Source: Anaerolineales bacterium (GTDB taxonomy: Bacteria > Chloroflexota > Anaerolineae > Anaerolineales > E44-bin32). From it: 5,898 nucleotides of DNA. The notes below the pieces were generated by a model that did no database searches, was not told where the DNA came from, and worked only from the letters and a program-made list of their open reading frames with translations. The stretch covers positions 1-5,898 of the forward strand of contig JAHFAU010000112.1 of NCBI GenBank assembly GCA_023250385.1, written 5' to 3'. This document shows, one piece after another, positions 1 through 5,898 of the stretch. A program made the translations under genes and the position numbers. Every line of letters begins with the position of its first letter. Position 1 is the stretch's first letter.

Positions 1-443
1 ACGGCTGGACTCTGCGGCCGGACCATGGACCAACTCGCCCCGCGCCCAAGATGGCCTTCATAGAAATCGAACTGCTCTATCAGGAGGCAGCCGAGCGAGT
101 CAAAGGTCGCCTGGCCGAAGGCCAGGTTCTCGCAGCCCCAGATATTGGAGCGCTGGGCTACTACACGGGTGCTCGAATCCTCGATCTGCTGGGTCTGATT
201 TCGCCCGAGGCAAGCCGTTACTATCCTGCACCCGAGTCGATGTATGTCGTCAATTTCGCGATTCCGCCCGAGATCGTCCACGACCTCAAGCCAGACCTGA
301 TCGTCACTCTCGAGGTCTACGGGCGGAACGGGCTGCTGCTCGATCCTGACTTCCAGCAATCCTATGCGTTGGTCGACCAGCTGCCCACCGACATATATGG
401 AAGCCGGGGCCTGCTGATCTTCGTCCGCACCCCGTCTGAATGA
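1..443 (+). CDS. GT-C-type membrane glycosyltransferase, C-terminal part only (5' truncated by the window edge)
   Basis: The reading frame is open from base 3 to the TGA at 441-443, so the gene begins before the window. A Met codon at 51 has no Shine-Dalgarno sequence and would leave a protein without membrane segments, so it is probably internal. The visible ~146 residues are soluble. Counting from that Met, they contain AAPDIGALGYYTG (28-40), ILDLLGLISPEA (43-54), KPDLIVTLE (80-88) and a closing YGSRGLLIFVR (116-126). This pattern is familiar as the extracytoplasmic C-terminal domain following the transmembrane bundle in large GT-C (ArnT/PMT-like) proteins of Chloroflexota and related bacteria. 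Those proteins are presumed to transfer sugars from polyprenyl-phosphate donors. The exact substrate cannot be read from this part. The stop codon overlaps the next gene's start by 4 bp, which implies coupled translation with a second GT-C protein. The family assignment is recognition by pattern, and the catalytic N-terminal half is not visible. Confidence 0.72.
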   Translation, partial: GWTLRPDHGPTRPAPKMAFIEIELLYQEAAERVKGRLAEGQVLAAPDIGALGYYTGARILDLLGLISPEASRYYPAPESMYVVNFAIPPEIVHDLKPDLIVTLEVYGRNGLLLDPDFQQSYALVDQLPTDIYGSRGLLIFVRTPSE

Positions 444-1750
444 TCCACGGTCGGTGGAAGTCGTGGGCACCGGTAGGCGGGCTGTTGTTGCTGACCGGCT
501 TCCAGCTGTGGGGAATTGCGCTGGTTCCTTTCCATCCGGACGAGACCTCCTTGCTCTTCCAGAGCCGTGATTTCGAAGCGATCTTCCGCGTCCCGGCTTC
601 GCTGGCGTGGTCCGCGGACCGAGCCGCGGACGCCGAGCTGCGCTATCGCCTGCTCAACGCCCCGCTCCCGAAGTACATCTTGGGCCTTGGCCGCTGGCTC
701 GCCGGAGTCGATGAAACGCAGGTCTCGGTCGACTGGAACTGGAGCGCAGACTGGGAAGCAAATCTTGGTAGCGGCGCCTTGCCCGCCTCCAGTGCCCTGC
801 GCGCCGGTCGGTTGGCGAGCACCAGTTTGCTTCCATTCGCGGCGATCTTCATTTATCTCAGCGGAAGAAAGCTCGGCGGGCCGGCAGTCGGCTGGCTGGC
901 GGCGCTGCTGCAAGGTCTGAATGCACTCGTCCTGGTTCACGGGCGGAGAGCCATGGCCGAGGGCACGCTGATAACGACGATCTGCTTCGCCCTCTGGACT
1001 CTGTTGGAGACCGGTCGGTGGCCGTGGCTCGCCGGGATCGGGGTAGCCTTGGCGTTGGGCGCCAAGCATTCGGTCCTGGCGCTAGTCCCCATTGGAGTGC
1101 TGGCAGTGCTCTGGCCGGCGGAACCGGCCCAGCGAACCCGCCGCCGGCTCGCCTCGCTCGGCCTCTTCCTGCTGCTCTTCTTGTCACTGACCCTGCTGCT
1201 GAATCCCGTGCTCTGGTCAGAGCCCGTGTCAGCGATCAAGGAAATCATTAAGATTCGGATGTCACTCGTCCAGGATCAGGTCCAGGCCCAAGCGGTCGCC
1301 GAGCAGCTGGCGATTGCAGTGCCGCTCAAAGGGGTCGATCGACTCGCGGTGCTTATCGCCCACCTGTTCCTTGCCCCACCTCAGTTCGAAGAGATCGGCA
1401 ATTATCGAGCCGAGTTGGATTCGAGCGTCGGGCGGTACCTTGCATTTCCGGGCCATAGTCTGTTGCGGGGTCCGACCTTGGGAGGCTTGAGCTTCGGTCT
1501 GACGTTGGTCGGACTAATCTTCGGGGTCACAACCCTGCGGTCCGGCTTGCGAGCGGGCAATCGATCGGTCGCACTGCTGCTGCTGAGCACGGCGGCCCTT
1601 GGACTCACCCTCTACATCGGGATCCCCCTACCATACCAACGCTACTACCTGCCCCTGGTCCCATTCGTTTGCCTCTGGTCGGCGTTCGCCCTCGTCAGCT
1701 TGGGGCGACAAATAAAAAAGCTGCCCACCCTCAGGGCAGCTTTGGACTAG
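440..1750 (+). CDS. GT-C / PMT_2-like membrane glycosyltransferase
   Basis: This is a complete 436-residue polytopic membrane protein. After a first membrane helix (about 11-28) comes FHPDE (31-35), the early loop Asp-Glu motif typical of GT-C glycosyltransferases that use lipid-phosphate sugar donors. Further hydrophobic segments lie near 126-142, 148-165, 173-226 (several), 236-256, 348-366, 376-394 and 402-420. HGRRAMAEG (167-175) and PYQRYYLPLVPF (398-409) also fit the PMT_2/ArnT-like superfamily. It lacks the C-terminal soluble domain of the upstream partner, so the two are different architectures rather than simple duplicates. The start ATG overlaps the upstream stop (ATGA) and has no clear ribosome site of its own, so translation is probably coupled. 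The donor and acceptor are unknown; a role in cell-surface glycan or protein glycosylation is inferred. Its last eleven codons contain the terminator of the convergent rpoD gene, and only 14 bp separate the two stop codons. Confidence 0.8.
   Translation: MIHGRWKSWAPVGGLLLLTGFQLWGIALVPFHPDETSLLFQSRDFEAIFRVPASLAWSADRAADAELRYRLLNAPLPKYILGLGRWLAGVDETQVSVDWNWSADWEANLGSGALPASSALRAGRLASTSLLPFAAIFIYLSGRKLGGPAVGWLAALLQGLNALVLVHGRRAMAEGTLITTICFALWTLLETGRWPWLAGIGVALALGAKHSVLALVPIGVLAVLWPAEPAQRTRRRLASLGLFLLLFLSLTLLLNPVLWSEPVSAIKEIIKIRMSLVQDQVQAQAVAEQLAIAVPLKGVDRLAVLIAHLFLAPPQFEEIGNYRAELDSSVGRYLAFPGHSLLRGPTLGGLSFGLTLVGLIFGVTTLRSGLRAGNRSVALLLLSTAALGLTLYIGIPLPYQRYYLPLVPFVCLWSAFALVSLGRQIKKLPTLRAALD
1708..1743 (-). 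terminator. Rho-independent terminator of rpoD, embedded in the end of the convergent gene
   Basis: Read on the minus strand, AAAGCTGCCC (1743-1734), a 7-nt loop (1733-1727) and GGGCAGCTTT (1726-1717) form a perfect 10-bp stem. The T-rich tail TTTTTTATTT follows, its first three T's closing the stem. The stem begins 21 nt after the rpoD stop codon. In the plus direction the same hairpin is followed by GGACTAG, not a U-tract, so it should work efficiently only for rpoD. All of it lies within codons 423-435 of the plus-strand glycosyltransferase gene. Confidence 0.9.
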
Positions 1751-1764
1751 ATTAGCTTCAACAG

Positions 1765-3009
1765 CTACTCTCTCAGGTAATCGACCAGCTTTCTGCGATG
1801 AGAGGGATGGCGCAGACGGCTCAGTGCCTGGGCTTCGATCTGCCGCACTCGCTCGCGGGTTACGCCCATCTTGCGGCCTACCTCTTCCAGAGTGTAGCTC
1901 TGGCCATCATGGAGCCCGTAGCGAAGCTGCAGGATCCGCACCTCTCTTGGCGGAAGCGTATGCAGCACGTCCCGCAACTGTTCTCTCAGCAAGCTCTTGG
2001 TCACCGCCTCGGCCGGCGCCGGAGATTCCTCGTCCTCGATGAAATCGGCCAGCACCGAATCTTCTTCTTCGTCGGTCGGGGTCTCGAGCGAAATCGGCCG
2101 GCGAGCGACCTGAATCATGTTCTCGACCTTCTTGGGAGTGACGCTGAGCGCGTCCGCCAACTCTTCGGTCGTTGGATCGCGGCCGAGAAACTGGGTCAGT
2201 TGATGCGAGGTACGGAGCAGGCGGTTGATCTGGTCGCCCATGTGCACCGGCACCCGGATCGTCCGCCCTTGATCCGCAATCGCCCGGGTGACCGCCTGGC
2301 GAATCCACCAGGTGGCGTAGGTCGAGAACTTGTGACCGCGCCGATAATCGAACTTTTTGGCGGCCCGGATCAATCCAATGTTCCCCTCCTGGATCAGGTC
2401 GAGGAATGGCACTCCGCGCCCCATGTATTTCTTGGCCACGCTGATGACGAGCCGAGAGTTGGCGGTGATCAGGTGTTCCCTGGCCGCCCAGCCGTCTTCG
2501 ATGAACAGGCGCAAGTTGGTCCGTCGAGATTCCGATATCCCGCCCCGAGCCATTGTCTCGCGCGCCCGACGCCCCCGCTCAATCCGCTTGGCGAGCGAGA
2601 CCTCTTGCTCCGCAGTGAGCAGCGGAACTCGGCCGACCTCCTTCAAATACAGGCCAACGCTGTCGTCGGCATCGATCGCGGCTAAGTCGTTCTTGTCGCG
2701 CGCTTGCGAGGCCTCGATCTCCGCTAAATCTTCGTCCGCCGGATCTTCGCCGTCTGAAACGTCGTCCAGGTAGGCGATCCCCGCCGCGAGCAGGCTGGAA
2801 TAGACTTCCTCGAGCTGATCCAGGTCTCGCTCGGCCTCCGGGAAGACGGCCAGAATGTCGTCGATCGTGACGTAGCCCCGCTCCTTCCCCTGCTCGACGA
2901 GATGCTCCAGGGCGGGATTCTCCTCATCCTGGGCAGCCCCATCCTCGGGGACGGAATCCTCCTCAGCCGCGGGATCCGTTCTTCGCCACTTCTTCTTCGG
3001 CTTGGCCAA
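1765..3009 (-). CDS. rpoD: Primary (group 1) RNA polymerase sigma factor, sigma-70/SigA
   Basis: This 414-residue protein is the housekeeping sigma subunit that directs RNA polymerase to -10/-35 promoters. A Lys-rich then acidic N-terminus leads into region 1.1 (about 33-83, with VTIDDILAVFPEAE). An acidic linker (84-116) and region 1.2 (117-146, SVGLYLKEVGRVPLLTAEQE) follow, then a short non-conserved segment. Region 2 (about 177-263) holds the core-binding DLIQEGNIGLIRA and the -10-recognising STYATWWIRQAVTRAIADQG. Region 3 spans about 264-335. Region 4 (about 340-414) holds the -35 helix-turn-helix TLEEVGRKMGVTRERVRQIE. All parts of a full-length group 1 sigma are present, including region 1.1, which alternative sigmas lack. 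The start is TTG at 3009: an in-frame TAG lies at 3027-3025, no other start codon lies between, and the next Met is residue 153. It is 88 bp downstream of the DUF4340 gene on the same strand and ends in a strong intrinsic terminator. Confidence 0.97.
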   Translation of the reverse strand: MAKPKKKWRRTDPAAEEDSVPEDGAAQDEENPALEHLVEQGKERGYVTIDDILAVFPEAERDLDQLEEVYSSLLAAGIAYLDDVSDGEDPADEDLAEIEASQARDKNDLAAIDADDSVGLYLKEVGRVPLLTAEQEVSLAKRIERGRRARETMARGGISESRRTNLRLFIEDGWAAREHLITANSRLVISVAKKYMGRGVPFLDLIQEGNIGLIRAAKKFDYRRGHKFSTYATWWIRQAVTRAIADQGRTIRVPVHMGDQINRLLRTSHQLTQFLGRDPTTEELADALSVTPKKVENMIQVARRPISLETPTDEEEDSVLADFIEDEESPAPAEAVTKSLLREQLRDVLHTLPPREVRILQLRYGLHDGQSYTLEEVGRKMGVTRERVRQIEAQALSRLRHPSHRRKLVDYLRE

Positions 3010-3015
3010 TTCGCT

Positions 3016-3026
3016 TCCTTTCTCCT
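3016..3026 (-). promoter_or_regulatory. Ribosome binding site that fixes the rpoD TTG start
   Basis: On the minus strand AGGAG (3026-3022) runs directly into AAAGGA (3021-3016), which ends 6 nt before the TTG at 3009. The in-frame TAG at 3027-3025 excludes any earlier start. The purine-rich double site is good compensation for a weak TTG initiation codon. Confidence 0.75.
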
Positions 3027-3044
3027 ACCCTTCCAACATATTTC

Positions 3045-3073
3045 AGCTTAATGACTTTCCGGGTCAGAATCAA
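3045..3073 (-). promoter_or_regulatory. Candidate sigma-70 promoter for rpoD
   Basis: In the 88-bp gap before rpoD the minus strand reads TTGATT (3073-3068), a 17-bp spacer, then TAAGCT (3050-3045). This matches TTGACA at four positions and TATAAT at three, including the most conserved first, second and last bases. Transcription would begin near 3038, giving a leader of about 30 nt. The match is modest. The alternative is that rpoD is transcribed only from the ABC operon upstream. Confidence 0.3.
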
Positions 3074-3097
3074 CCTCCAAAGGGGAAACTCCCTCGT

Positions 3098-3727
3098 TCA
3101 AGGCTCCGACGTGGCCTCCCCACCCCCGCTTGGCGTCGCAGGGGTGACCGCCCCCGGATCGAGGGTCGGGCTTGGGGTCATTGTCGGGGTCGGGGTAGGC
3201 AGCAAATCTTTCGCCAAATTCAAGACTTCCTCCAATCCGACCAGGCTCAGAATCTGAACTCCGGGCCTCCCCGGGGTCGACGCGTACCGGGAGTCCCCCG
3301 TCGGCGCCTGCCGTCCGACACTGAATTCGTGGCGCTCTCCATTCTTCAAGACAATCTCGACGCGATATTGAGGGTGGTCGAGTTCAAAGGCAGTCAGTTC
3401 CAGCGCATTCGGCAGTTCAGCCCGCGGGGTTGGGGCCGAAAGCCACGACACTGCTCGCTCCACCCTGGCTGCATCGGCGGGCAGAACCGCTGGAAGCTGC
3501 AACTGCCAGAGATCCTCAGGATCTCTGGCTAGTTGCAAGACCGTGCCAGCCTGCAGGTCTTCTACCGTCAGACTCGCGATTTCGCTGCTTTCAACTTGCC
3601 ATAGCGGTTCGGGGGAGGCCGCCGGAGTCGGCTCGGGCTGCGCCTGCTGATGCTGACGCACCACGATGGCCGCGATCAGCACCAGACCAAAGGCCCCCAA
3701 CGTGATCCAGGTGTTCCTGCGGATCAT
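3098..3727 (-). CDS. DUF4340 domain protein, membrane-anchored, companion of the GldF/GldG-like ABC system
   Basis: This 209-residue protein has an N-terminal membrane anchor (about 8-23, after basic MIRR), a Pro-rich linker (31-41) and one DUF4340-like domain (about 42-176). Family signs are DLWQLQLP (72-79), ELDHPQYRVEIVLKNGERHE (115-134), the SVGRQAPTGDSRYAS segment (136-150) and VQILSLVGLEEVLNLAKDLL (157-176). The tail (177-209) is low complexity, with PTPTPTMTPSPT and a Gly/Glu/Ser end, probably an exposed extracytoplasmic linker. DUF4340 genes commonly follow gldG-like genes in ABC operons; their molecular function is unknown. The start ATG lies 3 bp after the GldG-like stop with no clear ribosome site, suggesting coupled translation. 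Codons 64-77 contain a long inverted repeat (3498-3537). The domain assignment comes from pattern and gene context. Confidence 0.8.
   Translation of the reverse strand: MIRRNTWITLGAFGLVLIAAIVVRQHQQAQPEPTPAASPEPLWQVESSEIASLTVEDLQAGTVLQLARDPEDLWQLQLPAVLPADAARVERAVSWLSAPTPRAELPNALELTAFELDHPQYRVEIVLKNGERHEFSVGRQAPTGDSRYASTPGRPGVQILSLVGLEEVLNLAKDLLPTPTPTMTPSPTLDPGAVTPATPSGGGEATSEP
3498..3537. repeat. Long near-perfect inverted repeat inside the DUF4340 gene
   Basis: The plus strand reads TGCAACT (3498-3504), GCCAGAGATCC (3505-3515), loop TCA (3516-3518), GGATCTCTGGC (3519-3529), one unpaired T (3530), then AGTTGCA (3531-3537). Eighteen base pairs form with one bulge and a 3-nt loop. Neither side is followed by a T-run, so it is not an intrinsic terminator. 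It encodes residues 64-77 of the DUF4340 protein on the minus strand. Confidence 0.85.
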
Positions 3728-3730
3728 GGA

Positions 3731-5293
3731 TCAGGCCAGCTTGCGCCGGTTCCACCAGACCAATCCGCCGGCCAGGATGATCCCGCCAGGAATCACAACG
3801 GTGGTGCCGAGAACTAGCAAGGTCACCGTCGATCGAGTGGCCGGGAGAACCTGGCGGACGGTACGTTGATGAGGAGTGATATCGATCAGGTTTTCCTGGC
3901 GGGCGGCCCAATCCACACTGTTGACGATCAGATCACCGTTGCCCCCGGCAAAGAAACCACCATTGGAAGCGAAGTCGTCGTCGCCGATCACGACCAGCCG
4001 CGCCCCAAGCTGGCTGTCCTCAAGAGCGGCGGCTAAGGCAAGCGGCCCAGCGGTCTCGATCTGCTCGTCGAATTGAATAGAGCTCCCCGCGACAATTGCC
4101 GCGAAATCGGTCTCGCCCCAGGAACGTTCGCTCGTCAGGACCAGTTGGGTTGCCGTCCGGGCCGGATCAACAGACTCGGATAGCTCGATGCTGCGAGCCG
4201 AAGGGAACTGGGTGAGGAAACTAGACACCCGTTCGGTGATCGGATGGGTTCCATAGCTGAAGGAGAGCCCGACGCTGAAGAGCGAGGAGCCGAGGTCAAC
4301 GACGAAATCATTGCGGGCTGATACTCCCCAATTCTCCCGGAGGTAGTTGTTCAGCGAATCGTCTGCCGGATCGAGCTGGGTCACCGCCGAGGGCTCGAGC
4401 ATGGTGATCAGCGAGCCGCCGCCAGTCAGGTATTCGTTGAGCAGCTGCAGTTCCTGCTCACTTAATTGCGTTCGGGGCGCGGCTGCAACCACCACGGACG
4501 CGTCACCCGGCACCTCACCCTCCACGAGCAGGTTGAGAGCTTTGACTCCATAGTTCTTGGACTCCAAGGAACTTTTCAACTGCGACAACCCGGTCTGGCC
4601 GGTGTCGGCCAGATCGAGTTCGCCATGCCCGGTTAGAAAATAGACGACCCGGTTCTCAGGATTGGTCAGCCGGACGATGGCCGAAGTGATCTCCCGTTCG
4701 CTGGGGAATTCGATGAGGTGCGACTCTTCACCGAGGGTGACTGCCATCGAGGCGTCGCGGGTCACCCCGAATTGATCGGCGGCCAGCGGATTTGAGCGGG
4801 GGTCGATGAATTCGTAGCTGACCAACCCACCGCTCTTGGCAACGAAGGTATCGAGCAGGGGCCGGATCTGATCGCGCGAGCTCGCCCGGTCGGGAGTGTA
4901 GAAGCCGGTGATCTTCACCGGTTCGGATAGCTCCGAGAGCAGCAGCTCGGTCTCGGGGGAGAGCGAGAACTGTTTGTCTTCGGTCAGGTCGATCCGCTGG
5001 GGGTAGCTGGCCGCGACCGCATTGATCACCACCAGGATTCCAAGCAGCCCAAATGCGAATAATGCTGCGTTGCCCCCGTAGCGGGCCTGACGCCCGCTGA
5101 GCGCCTTTCGAAGCCGGGCTGGATCGAGCAGGACTCCAGCGACCCCGGCCACGACCGCGACCACGAGCCCGCCGCGCAACCATCCGTCGATGACCGGATC
5201 GAACAGGTACTTCACCCCGCTGGCCAGCAGCGCGACCAACCCCAGCATGTAGCACCCCACGGCCAGGCGGGCGCGTTCGAACTTCAGCGCCAT
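3731..5293 (-). CDS. GldG-like ABC transporter auxiliary protein (ABC_transp_aux family)
   Basis: This 520-residue protein has an N-terminal membrane part with segments near 9-30, 40-57 and 76-96, a large extracytoplasmic domain (about 97-485) and a C-terminal membrane helix (about 488-513) ending in basic NRRKLA. Just after the third helix comes RIDLTEDKQFSLSPET (100-115), the hallmark of GldG-like proteins. The domain continues with PVKITGFYTPD (125-135), VVYFLTGHGELDL (216-228) and ARLVVIGDDDFASN (431-444), as expected for this family. In Bacteroidota, GldF and GldG act with the ATPase GldA and were linked to gliding. In other phyla the same pair is widespread, without gliding and with unproven substrates. 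The start ATG at 5293 overlaps the permease stop by 10 bp; only a weak GAG precedes it, so coupling is likely. The DUF4340 gene follows after 3 bp. Confidence 0.88.
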   Translation of the reverse strand: MALKFERARLAVGCYMLGLVALLASGVKYLFDPVIDGWLRGGLVVAVVAGVAGVLLDPARLRKALSGRQARYGGNAALFAFGLLGILVVINAVAASYPQRIDLTEDKQFSLSPETELLLSELSEPVKITGFYTPDRASSRDQIRPLLDTFVAKSGGLVSYEFIDPRSNPLAADQFGVTRDASMAVTLGEESHLIEFPSEREITSAIVRLTNPENRVVYFLTGHGELDLADTGQTGLSQLKSSLESKNYGVKALNLLVEGEVPGDASVVVAAAPRTQLSEQELQLLNEYLTGGGSLITMLEPSAVTQLDPADDSLNNYLRENWGVSARNDFVVDLGSSLFSVGLSFSYGTHPITERVSSFLTQFPSARSIELSESVDPARTATQLVLTSERSWGETDFAAIVAGSSIQFDEQIETAGPLALAAALEDSQLGARLVVIGDDDFASNGGFFAGGNGDLIVNSVDWAARQENLIDITPHQRTVRQVLPATRSTVTLLVLGTTVVIPGGIILAGGLVWWNRRKLA

Positions 5294-5898
5294 CGCCGGC
5301 TCTCAACGACCTGGCTGGCCAGGAAGAGCGCCAGTGCGGTCACACTGGCGTAATAAACCAAATCCGAAAGATCCAGGATTCCCTGGTAGAGGTTATTGTA
5401 GAAATGCTCCAGCAGGCCGAGGTAGCCAACGGCCTGGCTGAGCGGGCTGAGGCCCGCGCCGACGTTGCCCAGAATCCAAAGCACCAGGCTCACCGCGAAG
5501 CCAAAGACCGCCGCGGCCGCCGGGCTCGAAAATAAGCTGGAAGCGAACACACCGATTGCGAGCAACGCGGCCACCAGTGCAACCATCCCGATGTAGGCGG
5601 ACACCAGGATTCCCTGATCGATGCCGGGCTCGGTGAACTGATTGATCAGGACCGGGAACACCCAGCTGCCGGCGACGATTAGCAACAAGAACAGGAACGA
5701 GCCCAGCCACTTTCCGACCACCAGCTCCCAATCCCGCACCGGGGAGGTAAGCAGCAACTCGAGAGTGCCCATCCGCTGCTCCTCGGCCAGCAAGCGCATC
5801 GTGAGAACCGGACTGACGATCAGCAAAACGGTCGCCAGCGGGCCCAATACCATGCGGCCATCCGGGTTCATCTGGCCGGTCGGCAGGCCAAAGTTAAC
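5284..5898 (-). CDS. ABC-2 type permease, GldF-like (5' truncated by the window edge)
   Basis: The frame stays open through base 5898, so the gene starts outside the window. The Met at 5871 lies inside a conserved stretch and is not a likely start; about 50-60 N-terminal residues, including the first membrane helix, appear to be missing. Counting from that Met, the visible part has membrane segments near 8-25, 55-75, 87-110, 115-140 and 170-187. The family signature TMRLLAEEQRMGTLELLLTS (24-43), then PVRDWELVVGKWLG (44-57), is the cytoplasmic coupling loop of ABC-2 permeases of this type. The end, LEHFYNNLYQGILDLSDLVY (154-173) and closing VVESRRWR, matches GldF-like proteins. It should form the membrane channel of an ABC complex with an ATPase encoded upstream and the GldG-like protein downstream, which overlaps it by 10 bp. 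The substrate is unknown. Confidence 0.9.
   Translation of the reverse strand, partial: VNFGLPTGQMNPDGRMVLGPLATVLLIVSPVLTMRLLAEEQRMGTLELLLTSPVRDWELVVGKWLGSFLFLLLIVAGSWVFPVLINQFTEPGIDQGILVSAYIGMVALVAALLAIGVFASSLFSSPAAAAVFGFAVSLVLWILGNVGAGLSPLSQAVGYLGLLEHFYNNLYQGILDLSDLVYYASVTALALFLASQVVESRRWR

Noticed and set aside
110..126. Hairpin CCTGGCC-GAA-GGCCAGG
   Set aside because: A 7-bp GC-rich stem inside a coding region without a U-tract is within chance for this base composition.
51..443. A separate small 130-residue gene starting at ATG 51
   Set aside because: The frame is open upstream to the window edge, there is no ribosome site before 51, and the sequence resembles the C-terminal domain of a larger membrane protein.
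609..620. 12-bp palindrome GGTCCGCGGACC
   Set aside because: It is a single short GC-rich palindrome inside a gene, with no second copy or promoter context.
362..1069. Minus-strand open frame of 235 codons opposite the glycosyltransferase genes
   Set aside because: Its translation is Arg/Gln/Pro-rich and typical of an antisense shadow; the plus-strand frame has membrane helices and family motifs.
1798..2685. Plus-strand open frame of 295 codons opposite rpoD
   Set aside because: It lies entirely within the strongly conserved sigma factor gene on the other strand; its translation looks like no known family and has no ribosome site. Long antisense frames are expected in GC-rich DNA.
3081..3094. 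Small hairpin (AGGG/CCCT or GGGA/TCCC) just after the DUF4340 stop
   Set aside because: The stem is only 4 bp and the following T-run is three bases, too weak for a terminator.
3002..3532. Plus-strand open frame of 176 codons across the rpoD upstream gap and the DUF4340 gene
   Set aside because: It overlaps the rpoD start and a gene with recognisable domain structure on the other strand, and its product has no recognisable features.
4591..4616. Imperfect hairpin (10 pairs including one wobble) in the GldG-like gene
   Set aside because: It is shorter and weaker than the 3498-3537 repeat, GC-rich and intragenic, with no terminator tail.
4903..4923. Hairpin CCGGTGA-TCT-TCACCGG with flanking weak pairs in the GldG-like gene
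   Set aside because: It has seven perfect pairs only, is intragenic and has no U-tract; considered chance.

Overview
The window is a GC-rich, densely coded bacterial segment with six genes in two blocks that converge near position 1757. A group 1 sigma factor of the type seen in Chloroflexota and Deinococcus-like lineages, a Pro/Thr-rich (TPTPT-style) extracytoplasmic tail and tandem GT-C membrane proteins suggest Chloroflexota (for example an Anaerolineae-like organism). This placement is inferred from family resemblance and was not tested by a search.

Plus strand, 1-1750: the 3' end of a polytopic GT-C-type membrane glycosyltransferase (only its C-terminal soluble domain is in the window) overlaps by 4 bp (ATGA) a complete 436-residue GT-C/PMT_2-like glycosyltransferase with an early HPDE motif. 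They look translationally coupled and probably transfer sugars from lipid-phosphate carriers outside the membrane.

Minus strand, 5898-1765: an ABC-2 permease of the GldF type (5' end outside the window), a GldG-like auxiliary protein (10-bp overlap) and a DUF4340 protein (3-bp gap) form a tight operon. After 88 bp comes the primary sigma factor gene rpoD/sigA, which starts at TTG and has a weak candidate promoter of its own. The ATPase of the ABC system is not visible and would be expected upstream of the permease.

The most notable structural features are two. An almost perfect 10-bp-stem intrinsic terminator for rpoD lies wholly inside the last codons of the convergent glycosyltransferase gene. 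A much longer inverted repeat (7 + 11 bp arms, 3-nt loop, one unpaired base) lies inside the DUF4340 coding sequence and has no U-tract to make it a terminator. No RNA genes, CRISPR arrays, insertion sequences or attachment sites were seen, and no stretch above 90 bp lacks a gene. I found no convincing undescribed system. The GldF/GldG/DUF4340 module, whose function outside gliding bacteria is unresolved, is the nearest candidate.
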